In this document: positions 8,950-16,761 of the stretch, piece after piece
How the letters are laid out: each line of letters begins with the position of its first letter
How positions within the stretch are numbered: position 1 is the first letter of the stretch
Source: Sphingobium yanoikuyae
GTDB lineage: Bacteria; Pseudomonadota; Alphaproteobacteria; Sphingomonadales; Sphingomonadaceae
NCBI RefSeq assembly: GCF_034424525.1
Contig: NZ_CP139980.1
Span: 62,001-126,000, forward strand
DNA: 64,000 nt
Direction of reading: 5' to 3'
Notes under the pieces: generated by a model
Seen by the model: only the letters and a program-made list of their open reading frames with translations
The model's database searches: none
What the model was told of the DNA's origin: nothing
Made by a program: the position numbers and the translations under genes

Positions 8950-9975
8950 ATGGCGAAAACCATGAAGGCGGCGGTCGTCCGCGAATTTGGCAAGCCCCTG
9001 GTCATCGAGGACGCGCCGATCCCGACGGTCGGCCCCGGGCAGGTCCTGGTCAAGATTGCGGCAACCGGCGTGTGCCATACCGACCTGCACGCGGCAGAAG
9101 GGGACTGGCCGGTCAAGCCCAACCCGCCCTTCATTCCCGGCCATGAGGGCGTCGGGCATGTCGCCGCCGTTGGTGCCGGCGTCACCCATGTGAAGGAAGG
9201 CGACCGGGTCGGTGTGCCCTGGCTCTACACCGCCTGCGGGCACTGCGTGCATTGCCTGGGTGGCTGGGAGACGCTTTGCCACGAACAGCAGAACACCGGC
9301 TATTCGGTCAATGGCAGCTTTGCCGAATATGTCCTCGCCGATCCCAACTATGTTGGTCACCTTCCCGACAATGTCGACTTCCTCGACATTGCGCCGATCC
9401 TCTGCGCGGGCGTCACCGTCTACAAGGGACTGAAGGCCACCGAGGCCCGGCCCGGCGAGTGGGTGGTCGTCTCCGGGATTGGCGGGCTCGGCCACATGGC
9501 GGTGCAATATGCCCGAGCCATGGGTCTCAATGTGGCCGCGGTCGACATCGACGATAGCAAGCTCGACCTCGCTACACGCCTTGGCGCCACACTGACGGTC
9601 AACGCGCGCAGCGAGGACCCTTCGGCAGCGCTCAAGAAAGCCATTGGCGGCGCGCACGGGGCGCTGGTGACCGCTGTTTCGCCCAAGGCGTTCCAGCAGG
9701 CGCTCGGCATGGTCCGGCGCGGCGGCACGGTCGCGCTCAATGGCCTGCCGCCGGGCGACTTCCCGTTGTCGATCTTCGACACCGTGCTGAACGGCATTAC
9801 CGTGCGCGGCTCGATCGTCGGCACGCGGCTCGATCTGCTCGAGGCACTCGCTTTTGCCGGCGAGGGCAAGGTCAAGGCCACGGTCCATGCGGACAGGCTC
9901 GAGAACATCAACGACGTCTTCTCCCGCATGCATCATGGCGACATCGAGGGCCGGATCGTCCTCGACCTCGCCTGA
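8950..9975 (+). CDS. adhP: zinc-dependent alcohol dehydrogenase, AdhP type
   Basis: The 341-residue protein carries GHEGVGHV (catalytic zinc Glu/His region), the first zinc Cys in [15 protein letters not shown], and the four structural zinc cysteines in [16 protein letters not shown]. The NAD-binding [13 protein letters not shown] follows. AdhP-type enzymes prefer primary alcohols such as ethanol and propanol. The ATG follows AAAAGGAGAAACGGAC, a strong ribosome site. It is cotranscribed with the aldehyde dehydrogenase, and copA copy 1 starts 25 bases after its stop, so an alcohol/aldehyde unit may read into copper genes. Confidence 0.9.
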   Translation: MAKTMKAAVVREFGKPLVIEDAPIPTVGPGQVLVKIAATGVCHTDLHAAEGDWPVKPNPPFIPGHEGVGHVAAVGAGVTHVKEGDRVGVPWLYTACGHCVHCLGGWETLCHEQQNTGYSVNGSFAEYVLADPNYVGHLPDNVDFLDIAPILCAGVTVYKGLKATEARPGEWVVVSGIGGLGHMAVQYARAMGLNVAAVDIDDSKLDLATRLGATLTVNARSEDPSAALKKAIGGAHGALVTAVSPKAFQQALGMVRRGGTVALNGLPPGDFPLSIFDTVLNGITVRGSIVGTRLDLLEALAFAGEGKVKATVHADRLENINDVFSRMHHGDIEGRIVLDLA

Positions 9976-10000
9976 ACCCGACTTCGCGAAAGTACAGTTC

Positions 10001-11707
10001 ATGTCTCCCTTACATATCCGCCCGATCGCGCGGCGCCGTTTCGTCCAGGGGCTGGCGATCGGCGGCGCGGTCGCCGGTTTCGCCCCGGCGCTTCTCGCGC
10101 GATCCGCCCCAGTCTCGCCCGCTGAGCTGAGCGGGACCGAGTTCGACCTCGAGATCGCCGAGCTGCCGGTCAACTTCACCGGCAAGCGCCGTATTGCGAC
10201 CGCCGTGAACGGCAGCGTGCCCGCGCCGGTCCTGCGTCTGCGCGAAGGCGACACGGTCACGCTGCGCGTGCGCAACGGCCTCAAGGAGATGTCGAGCATC
10301 CATTGGCACGGCATCATCGTGCCGGCGGAGATGGACGGCGTGCCCGGCATCAGCTTTGCCGGCATCGCGCCGGGCGAGACCTTCACCTATCGCTTCGAGG
10401 TCCGCCAGAGCGGAACCTACTGGTATCACGCTCACACGCTCGCCGAGCAGACGGGACTCTATGGAGCGATCATCGTGGAGCCGAAACAGGCGCCGACGGC
10501 GCGGGCGCCCGATCGCGACTATTGCATCGTGCTCAGCGATTGGTCGGACGAGCCGCCGCTGCAGATCTTCCTCAATCTCAAGAAGCAGAGCAGCTACTAT
10601 AATTTTGCGCAGCCGACCGCCGGCGATTTCCTCAAGGATGCCGGCGCCATGGGCCTTGGCAGGGCGCTCGAGCGCCGGCGGATGTGGAACAGCTCGCGGA
10701 TGAACCCGACCGACTACAGCGATGTCTCTGCCGCGACCTATACCTATCTGATGAACGGCGCGCCGCCCGCCGGCAACTGGACCGGTATCGCCGCGCCCGG
10801 CGAGCGCGTGCGCCTGCGCTTCGTCGGGGCGGGGACGGCGACGTTCTTCGACGTGCGGATCCCGGGGGTCGAGCTGACGGTCGTATCGACCGACGGGCAG
10901 CCGGTCGAACCGGTCACGGTCGAGGAATTTCGGATCGGCCCGGGCGAGACCTACGACGTCGAGTTCACCATGCCCGAGGGCGGCGCCCGCACCATCTTCG
11001 CGCAGGCTATCGATCGGAGCGGCTATGCCCGTGGTACGATCGCACCAGCCCCGGGCATGGCGGCAGCCGTGCCGCCGCTCGATGCCCGGACCTGGCTCGA
11101 GCCGGTCGACATGATGGGCGCGATGGCGACGATGGGCGCAATGGGAGGCGACGCGCATGCCGGGCACGGCATGATCGAGATGCCGGCCAGGGCACAGCAC
11201 GCCCGCACCGAATATGGCGCCAATACCGACATGCGCGTCGACTATCCGCGCACCAATCTCGACGATCCGGGCGCGGGCCTGCGCGGGCGCGACTGGCGCG
11301 TGCTGACGCTGGCCGACCTGCGCACGCCGGGCGGCGATCCCGACCCGCGCGAGCCCGAGCGCGATATCGAGCTGCATCTGACGGGCAATATGGAACGGTT
11401 CATCTGGTCGCTCGACGGCCTCAAGCTCAACGATTCCCGGCCGCTCCATTTCAAGCCAAACGAGCGGCTGCGCGTCACCTTCGTCAACGACACGATGATG
11501 GCGCATCCGATGCATCTGCACGGCATGTGGAGCGATGTCGAAGGCCCGGACGGCGCCTTCCAGGTCCGCAAGCATACGGTCGTGGTCCAGCCCGCCCAGC
11601 GGGTGAGCTTCCGCGTCACCGCCGACGCCATGGGCCGATGGGCCTTCCACTGCCATCTGCTCTATCACATGGCGGCCGGCATGTTCCGGGAGGTGGTGGT
11701 CGCATGA
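10001..11707 (+). CDS. copA: copper resistance multicopper oxidase CopA, copy 1
   Basis: From the ATG at 10001 the protein has 568 residues and a Tat signal (RPIARRRFVQGLAIGG). Copper ligands are HWHGII, WYHAHT, HPMHLHGMW and HCHLLYHMAAGM, complete for T1-T3 centres. A Met/Gly/His stretch at about residues 370-390 (MMGAMATMGAMGG, HAGHGM) is the CopA-type Cu(I) binding insert. It should oxidise or sequester Cu(I) in the periplasm. The frame is open upstream inside adhP, but only this ATG gives a Tat signal. It overlaps copB by ATGA. Confidence 0.9.
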   Translation: MSPLHIRPIARRRFVQGLAIGGAVAGFAPALLARSAPVSPAELSGTEFDLEIAELPVNFTGKRRIATAVNGSVPAPVLRLREGDTVTLRVRNGLKEMSSIHWHGIIVPAEMDGVPGISFAGIAPGETFTYRFEVRQSGTYWYHAHTLAEQTGLYGAIIVEPKQAPTARAPDRDYCIVLSDWSDEPPLQIFLNLKKQSSYYNFAQPTAGDFLKDAGAMGLGRALERRRMWNSSRMNPTDYSDVSAATYTYLMNGAPPAGNWTGIAAPGERVRLRFVGAGTATFFDVRIPGVELTVVSTDGQPVEPVTVEEFRIGPGETYDVEFTMPEGGARTIFAQAIDRSGYARGTIAPAPGMAAAVPPLDARTWLEPVDMMGAMATMGAMGGDAHAGHGMIEMPARAQHARTEYGANTDMRVDYPRTNLDDPGAGLRGRDWRVLTLADLRTPGGDPDPREPERDIELHLTGNMERFIWSLDGLKLNDSRPLHFKPNERLRVTFVNDTMMAHPMHLHGMWSDVEGPDGAFQVRKHTVVVQPAQRVSFRVTADAMGRWAFHCHLLYHMAAGMFREVVVA

Positions 11708-12690
11708 TCCGGATTTTCCCCTCGCGCGGCATCGCTCTTGGCGCTGCCCTCTTCCTGGCGCCGGCGATCACGGCTCCCGCCCTCGCGCAGGAGGCCTCGC
11801 CCCCGTCGCCCGCCGCCACCCCTGCCCAAACGGCCACTCCCGCTCAGCACACCCCTTCCGCGCAAGGCTCTCAGGACCATGCGGGCATGGACATGCCGGG
11901 CATGGATATGACCGACACGAAGGCGTCCGGTAACGGCGCCACGATGGACATGGGCTCGATGCAGGGCGGCCAGGCCCCGCCGGACGCGCGCAACTCGGAC
12001 GATTATGCCGACGGCTACCGCAACTCGACGCTGCCGGGCTATGAGATGGCCGACAAGCTCTCAATCCCCAAGATACTTGTCGATGAGCTTGAGTTCACCA
12101 GCGGCAACGAGGGTCAGGGCGTGGGCTGGACCGTGCTCGTCACCAAGGGTCAGGACAATGACAAGCTCTGGCTGCGCAGCCAGGGGCTCAAGAACTCCCG
12201 CGACCAACGTCTCGATCCGGAGAGCAGCGTCGAGGCGCTGTGGTGGCACAGCAAGAACCCGTTCTGGGGCACGCTGCTCGGGGTCAGGCAGGATCTCGGC
12301 AAGGGAGCGACCACCTGGCTGGCCGCCGGCGTCGAGGGACTGGCGCCCTATTGGTTCGACGTCCAGCTCACCGGCTATGTAGGAACCGATGGGCGTCTCG
12401 CGGCGCGCGCCAAGGCGTCCTATGAGGTCTTGTTCACCAATCGGTTGATCCTTACGCCGCAGGTGGAGACCAATATCTATTCGAAGCGGTCGAGCGATCG
12501 ACAGCTCGGCAGCGGCTTCAGCAATGTCGAGCTGAGCGGACGGTTGCGCTACGAGGTGTCGCGCAAGTTCGCGCCCTATATCGGCTTCGTCTGGGAGCGC
12601 GCATTTGACGGCACGGCCGATTTCCGTCGCCTGCGCGGGGAAGGGCCTTCCGAACACAGGCTGGTGATCGGCTTGCGCGCCTGGTGGTGA
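11704..12690 (+). CDS. copB: copper resistance outer membrane protein CopB, copy 1
   Basis: The ATG at 11704 overlaps the copA stop (ATGA), giving 328 residues. A signal peptide (ending ALAQ) is followed by a Pro/Thr/Ala and Met/His-rich segment (HAGMDMPGMDM, MDMGSMQGG) and then the ~200-residue CopB beta-barrel domain (NDKLWLRSQG..., YIGFVWERAF, ending GLRAWW). The aromatic C-terminus fits an outer-membrane barrel. It is thought to bind or export copper across the outer membrane with CopA. The same frame stays open far upstream inside copA, but that is not coding. Confidence 0.9.
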   Translation: MIRIFPSRGIALGAALFLAPAITAPALAQEASPPSPAATPAQTATPAQHTPSAQGSQDHAGMDMPGMDMTDTKASGNGATMDMGSMQGGQAPPDARNSDDYADGYRNSTLPGYEMADKLSIPKILVDELEFTSGNEGQGVGWTVLVTKGQDNDKLWLRSQGLKNSRDQRLDPESSVEALWWHSKNPFWGTLLGVRQDLGKGATTWLAAGVEGLAPYWFDVQLTGYVGTDGRLAARAKASYEVLFTNRLILTPQVETNIYSKRSSDRQLGSGFSNVELSGRLRYEVSRKFAPYIGFVWERAFDGTADFRRLRGEGPSEHRLVIGLRAWW

Positions 12691-13925
12691 TCCGCGGATG
12701 GCCACTCGAGGGGGCGACCGCGAACGCGCCGCGTGACAAGGCTGGATCGCAAGCCAACGGTCGCTGGCCGGCCTCCTTTTTCGTCTTGTTGCTCGCGGCG
12801 GCTGCGGCGTCGGCGGGACAGACGGCCATTCTCGCCTTCCTTCCGGCACTGGTCGACCCGGCTCGTGGCGCGCTATCGTCAAGCGCTCATGATTTTCATG
12901 TCGCGAGCCTGACCGCGGTCCATCCCCTGGCAGCCTTGCTGGCGGCGCCGCTCTGGGGCTGGATCGCGGACCGGGTCGACTATCGGGCGATGTTGCGCGC
13001 AGCGCTGGTCATCCTCGCCCTGGTGACCGCGCCGATCGGCCTCGTCGGGCTGCCTGAGCTTTATGCATTGCGCCTGGTGGCGGGGATGGCGTCGGCCGCC
13101 ATCATACCGTTGGGCTTGCTCTGCGCGAGCTTTGCCGCAAACGAGCGCGCGGACCAGGCGCGGCGCTTCACCTGGCTGACCGCCTTCTTGTTTCTGGGCG
13201 ATCTCGCCGGTCCGCTGGTGGCGGAGGTCTCGGCCGCGATCCTGCCCCGCGCTCCCCTCATGATCCTCGCTTTCGGCATCGGTGCCGTCGGGGCGGCGCT
13301 TTGCGCCGTGCGTCTGCCGCGCTGGTGTGCACCTTGCATCGATGGCGGAGACCTGCCCGCGCCGACGCTCGGCGCGACGCTGATCCTGCTTTTCGTCACG
13401 ATCGTCGCGGGCGGCGGGCTGGCGGCGATGCATGTCAATCTCCTGGTGACGCGGAGCGTCATTTCGCTGAGCCGCGAAGAGATCGCCTGGATGCTCAGTC
13501 TCTGCGGATTGGGCATGCTGGCAGCACAGATCTTCCATGCGAGGCTCGATTGGCTGGTGACCATGCCGAGGCGGCTTGCGGGGCTGACGCTCGGCCTGCT
13601 GGCTGCGGCGCTCTTCCTGTTCCCTGTCGCCGCGAGCATGGCCGAACTCAGTGGGATCATCGTTGCTGCCGGCTGGAGCTCGGCAACCCTTCGATTGGTC
13701 ACCAGCTTCTGGATCAGCGGTGCGGCAGCCCCTTCGGGTCTGAAGCTCGGTCTCCAGCATTCCGCCGCCAGCATCGGGCAGGCGCTCGCGCCGCTGGCGA
13801 TCGCCGTCGTCGCTCCCGGGGCGCAGCACTTAGTCTTGTGGGGGATTGGTGGTCTGTCGCTGGCGCTGCTTGTGTCCTTGCCGCTCGCCTGGAGGCCGCG
13901 CGCCATCGTGAAATCTTCAGCGTGA
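12684..13925 (+). CDS. major facilitator superfamily transporter
   Basis: The 413-residue protein has about 12 hydrophobic segments and an MFS loop 2-3 motif (GWIADRVDYRAMLRAAL). It starts at GTG 12684, overlapping the copB stop, so it is translationally coupled to copAB. Substrate is unknown. Its place behind copAB suggests a metal-related or metabolite exporter. The first ~25 residues are hydrophilic, so a start slightly further in is possible. Confidence 0.75.
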   Translation: MVIRGWPLEGATANAPRDKAGSQANGRWPASFFVLLLAAAAASAGQTAILAFLPALVDPARGALSSSAHDFHVASLTAVHPLAALLAAPLWGWIADRVDYRAMLRAALVILALVTAPIGLVGLPELYALRLVAGMASAAIIPLGLLCASFAANERADQARRFTWLTAFLFLGDLAGPLVAEVSAAILPRAPLMILAFGIGAVGAALCAVRLPRWCAPCIDGGDLPAPTLGATLILLFVTIVAGGGLAAMHVNLLVTRSVISLSREEIAWMLSLCGLGMLAAQIFHARLDWLVTMPRRLAGLTLGLLAAALFLFPVAASMAELSGIIVAAGWSSATLRLVTSFWISGAAAPSGLKLGLQHSAASIGQALAPLAIAVVAPGAQHLVLWGIGGLSLALLVSLPLAWRPRAIVKSSA

Positions 13926-13926
13926 T

Positions 13927-13953
13927 GAGGGGTAGGGGGCATCAATGCGTATA
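13927..13953 (+). promoter_or_regulatory. ECF-type promoter, GAGGGG-N15-CGTATA
   Basis: GAGGGG (13927) and CGTATA (13948) are separated by exactly 15 bases, 40 bases before the DUF411 start. The pattern matches the copC and copA copy 2 promoters (GAGGGG-N15-CGTATT) except for the last base. I infer control by the CnrH-like sigma factor. Confidence 0.6.
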
Positions 13954-13993
13954 GATCATTAGGAACCCTATCGCATGCTTCCGGGAGCCGTTC

Positions 13994-14431
13994 ATGAAGA
14001 CCCGTCTTTCTGCCGCCTTGCTGTTCCTCGCCCTGCCCGGCGCAGCGCTTGCGGCGAATGATGTCGTCGTCCACCGGGACCCGGGTTGTGGATGCTGTGA
14101 GAAGTGGGCCCAGGCGCTTCGCGCGAAGCTGGGCCGCACGGTCGTCATGCGCGACGATGCGTCGCGCGGGGCGCTTCAGCGGAGGGCCGGCATGCCGGGC
14201 ACGCTGGCATCCTGCCACAGCGCGATGGTTGATGGCTATCTGATCGAGGGCCATGTCCCGGTCGCCGATATCAAGCGCCTGCTGGCAACCCGTCCCGTAG
14301 GCGTCAGAGGCATTGCGGTGGCGGGGATGCCGATCGGCTCGGAGGGCATGGAAGTGGCAGGCGCCGCCCGCCAACCCTATGCGGTGGTGTCGTTCGGCAG
14401 TTCGGGCCAGAAGGTCTTCGCGCGGCATTGA
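13994..14431 (+). CDS. DUF411 metal-binding periplasmic protein
   Basis: The 145-residue protein has a signal peptide (MKTRLSAALLFLALPGAALA) and the DUF411 signature DPGCGCCEKWAQAL near residue 30, a CxCC cluster suited to Cu(I). CHSA, GHVP and GIAVAGMPIGSEGME follow, all typical of the family. DUF411 proteins recur in copper and silver resistance clusters and probably bind or carry copper in the periplasm. A CnrH-type promoter motif precedes it, so it is likely induced with copC and copA copy 2. Confidence 0.88.
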   Translation: MKTRLSAALLFLALPGAALAANDVVVHRDPGCGCCEKWAQALRAKLGRTVVMRDDASRGALQRRAGMPGTLASCHSAMVDGYLIEGHVPVADIKRLLATRPVGVRGIAVAGMPIGSEGMEVAGAARQPYAVVSFGSSGQKVFARH

Positions 14432-14496
14432 TCACGCACGCCTCGGCTCTCGCTGGTGATTTCCTGTTTGAATGACTGGGACTTGCTCGCCCCCAC

Positions 14497-14507
14497 CTGT
14501 ATAGTCA
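14497..14507 (+). promoter_or_regulatory. partial GntR/HutC-type operator
   Basis: CTGTATAGTCA lies just ahead of the regulator gene. It shares TGTATA with the perfect palindrome TGTATATACA before the TonB receptor. It may give autoregulation. Confidence 0.35.
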
Positions 14508-14511
14508 TTTG

Positions 14512-15312
14512 ATGCATGCTCCCGCTCGCCCCCATAGCCGCGCATCCGCTCCCCGGACGAAAGCTGCTTCTGTGGGCGAACCCGCGGTCGACGCTGCCGG
14601 TGCGGAGAAGCAACCTCGCTATGTGGCGATCAAAGACAGCATTTTCGAGGACATCCGGGAAGGTCGCCTGAAGCCCGGCGACCAGACGCCGTCAGAGGCC
14701 GAGCTCGTCGAGACGTTCAAAGTCTCGCGCATGACCGCAAACCGGGCGTTGCGGGAACTGCAATCGGCCGGTGTCGTGGTACGGCGGGCGGGGCGGGGCA
14801 GCTTTGTCGCCGAGCCCCGGCCGATCGGGCAGCTGATCGAGATCCGCAACATCGCGGAGGAGGTGCGCGGCAGGGGCCACGCCTATCGCGCGCGCGTCAT
14901 TTATAATATCGAGATACGGGCTGATGCGGAAAGGGCAGCTCTGCTGGAAGTCGGCTTGGGCACGCGCCTCTTCCATTCGCTTATCGTCCATCACGAGACC
15001 GAATTCCCAATTCAGGTCGAGGAGCGCTTTGTGCTGGCATCTGCTGCGCCACGCTACGGAGAGAGGGATTTCAGCGCCTCGACGCCGAATGAATATCTGA
15101 CACGTGTTGCCCCGCTCGAGCGAGTAGAGCACCGGGTGTGCGCGGCGATGCCGGATACAGCCATGCGAACAATGCTGGGCCTCGCTGAAGGAGAACCAGT
15201 GCTAATGATGACGCGCAGAACCTGGAGTCGCGGACGTCTCGTATCGCACGCTTGGCTCACGCACCCGGGCAATCGGTTCGAGCTATCGGCGGCTTTTTCT
15301 GTTGGGACCTAG
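14512..15312 (+). CDS. GntR-family regulator of the HutC type (UTRA domain)
   Basis: The 266-residue protein has a ~35-residue unstructured lead, a winged helix at about 35-100 (PSEAELVETFKVSRMTANRALRELQSAGVV) and a UTRA ligand domain to the end. HutC proteins repress histidine-use genes in the presence of inducer urocanate, but no hut genes are here. The neighbours are PepSY proteins and a TonB receptor whose promoter holds a HutC-like palindrome, so it probably represses an uptake system. The ATG at 14512 is used; a TTG one codon earlier is possible. Confidence 0.85.
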   Translation: MHAPARPHSRASAPRTKAASVGEPAVDAAGAEKQPRYVAIKDSIFEDIREGRLKPGDQTPSEAELVETFKVSRMTANRALRELQSAGVVVRRAGRGSFVAEPRPIGQLIEIRNIAEEVRGRGHAYRARVIYNIEIRADAERAALLEVGLGTRLFHSLIVHHETEFPIQVEERFVLASAAPRYGERDFSASTPNEYLTRVAPLERVEHRVCAAMPDTAMRTMLGLAEGEPVLMMTRRTWSRGRLVSHAWLTHPGNRFELSAAFSVGT

Positions 15313-15315
15313 CGA

Positions 15316-16050
15316 TCAGCCCGCGCCCAACTTGACGGCCGATTTGCGCCTGCGCCGCAACCATCGCACGTCGGCGCGACTGAAGCTCTTAAACAGCAGG
15401 TAGAAGCCCGTCCCCGACAGCCACAAAGTACCGAACGCAACGAAGACGATCAGCGGGTGATTGAAGCTGGTGCGGTTCACATAGTCCATATTGTGGAGCA
15501 TCCAGAAGAAATCCCAGGTGCGCCATGTGTCGCCGCGCATGACCAGGAATCGGCCGGTGTCGGCGGAGATGTAGGCGCTGCTGTTCTCTGCGTCCGCGAA
15601 ATCCAGTCGCCACATGGTGCCTTCGTGCTCGCGCGCTTCCACATTCGGTTCGGCGAGCAACGTTGCCTTGCGGATCGGTGCTTCATTCACCATCGTCGCG
15701 ACGTCGCGCGCGACCTGCTCGTCGACCCGAACCGGGGCGCCGCTCGTCGCGTCGATTAGCCGCGTGCCCGTGGTGGATCGAAGCTCGTAGACGGGGCGTG
15801 TGGCAAGGGACCGCAAGGCGATGCCGAGCACGGGACCATCAAGAGCGAGCTTTGCCGGCGCAATATAGTCACCGGCAGGTAGGGCGTGCTGATGGCTGGC
15901 CTGCGCACTGTGTCCGCCGACCTTCTCCTGATCGAGCAAGGCCATCATCGAGCCGCTCAGAGCCCAAAGGAGAAACTGCACGCCCAGGATCAGGCCGACC
16001 CATTTGTGGATGCGCCGAAAAAAGAGCGGGGTGAACCGGATTTTCTTCAT
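15316..16050 (-). CDS. PepSY-associated inner membrane protein, copy 2 of pair
   Basis: The 244-residue protein starts at the ATG at 16050 behind AAGAAGG and overlaps the upstream PepSY gene by four bases. It begins with RRIHKWVGLILGVQFLLWALSGSMM, the first PepSY transmembrane segment with conserved His, then a periplasmic domain and a second HNMDYVNRTSFNHP block leading to the last membrane helix. PepSY-type membrane proteins can pass electrons to ferric siderophores in the periplasm (FoxB/FsqB/FpvG group). Together with the TonB receptor this suggests reductive release of metal from an imported chelate. Confidence 0.8.
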   Translation of the reverse strand: MKKIRFTPLFFRRIHKWVGLILGVQFLLWALSGSMMALLDQEKVGGHSAQASHQHALPAGDYIAPAKLALDGPVLGIALRSLATRPVYELRSTTGTRLIDATSGAPVRVDEQVARDVATMVNEAPIRKATLLAEPNVEAREHEGTMWRLDFADAENSSAYISADTGRFLVMRGDTWRTWDFFWMLHNMDYVNRTSFNHPLIVFVAFGTLWLSGTGFYLLFKSFSRADVRWLRRRRKSAVKLGAG

Positions 16051-16751
16051 GCCTTCTTCTTCCTGCGCCGCGGGAACGACCAAAGCAGCAGCCAAGCCCC
16101 GGCCAGCGCCATGGCAAGGGCACTCCAGGTCGCCACGCGCAGCAGCGGATTGTTGACGTCGGAGCGATCGTCATAGTCCATGATGTGCAGCATCCACGCG
16201 AAATCGAACACGCGCCACAGCGCATGGCGGCGCGAGATCAGCTCACCGGTCTGCGGAGAGAGATACAGGGTTGGCCGGTTCCAGGCATCGAATTCGACCT
16301 GCCAATAGGGAGGCTTGCGCGCCTGCATTTCCAGTGGCGCCGTCGTCAGCAGCCGGGCTGCGACGATGTCCCCGGTGCCGCTGTAGATGCGCCGAGCGGC
16401 GGCGCGGATTTGTGCCTCGCTCAAATCGGGGATGGGCTGTCCCGAACCTGCATCGAAGAGTCTTGGACCACCCGGGGTTTGCGCGCGCCAGACGGGCTGA
16501 TCCATGAACCGTTGCAGGCGGATCTCGGACGCGTCGGGAGCCGATTGAACAATCCGCGCCGGCGGGACGAAGCTCGCAAGGTCGATGGGGGCGACGACCG
16601 GTGGGCGGACCAGATCGTCGCCATGGATGATGTCGATATGGACGGCCACCATATAGAAGCCGGTCAGCGTCCAGAGCAGAACCTGGACGCCGACGATCAG
16701 GGCCAGCCACTTGTGCGTCCGGCGGATGACCAAAGGCCAGCGAATTGCCAT
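16047..16751 (-). CDS. PepSY-associated inner membrane protein, copy 1 of pair
   Basis: The 234-residue protein starts at the ATG at 16751 (MAIRWPLVIRRTHKWLALIVGVQ), 10 bases after the TonB receptor stop; GAAGGG lies upstream. It is a paralogue of the next gene, sharing RxxHKW, GD near residue 50 and MLHIMDYDDRSDVNNP before the last membrane helix. The C-terminal RRRKKK is cytoplasmic. The two proteins may form a heterodimeric redox unit for the TonB system. The operon order is receptor, PepSY, PepSY. Confidence 0.8.
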   Translation of the reverse strand: MAIRWPLVIRRTHKWLALIVGVQVLLWTLTGFYMVAVHIDIIHGDDLVRPPVVAPIDLASFVPPARIVQSAPDASEIRLQRFMDQPVWRAQTPGGPRLFDAGSGQPIPDLSEAQIRAAARRIYSGTGDIVAARLLTTAPLEMQARKPPYWQVEFDAWNRPTLYLSPQTGELISRRHALWRVFDFAWMLHIMDYDDRSDVNNPLLRVATWSALAMALAGAWLLLWSFPRRRKKKA

Positions 16752-16761
16752 GTGCTGCCCT

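Noticed and set aside
10010-11668. Minus-strand open frame of 552 codons across copA copy 1
   Set aside because: Antisense shadow of a clear multicopper oxidase; Arg/His/Asp-rich composition typical of shadows.
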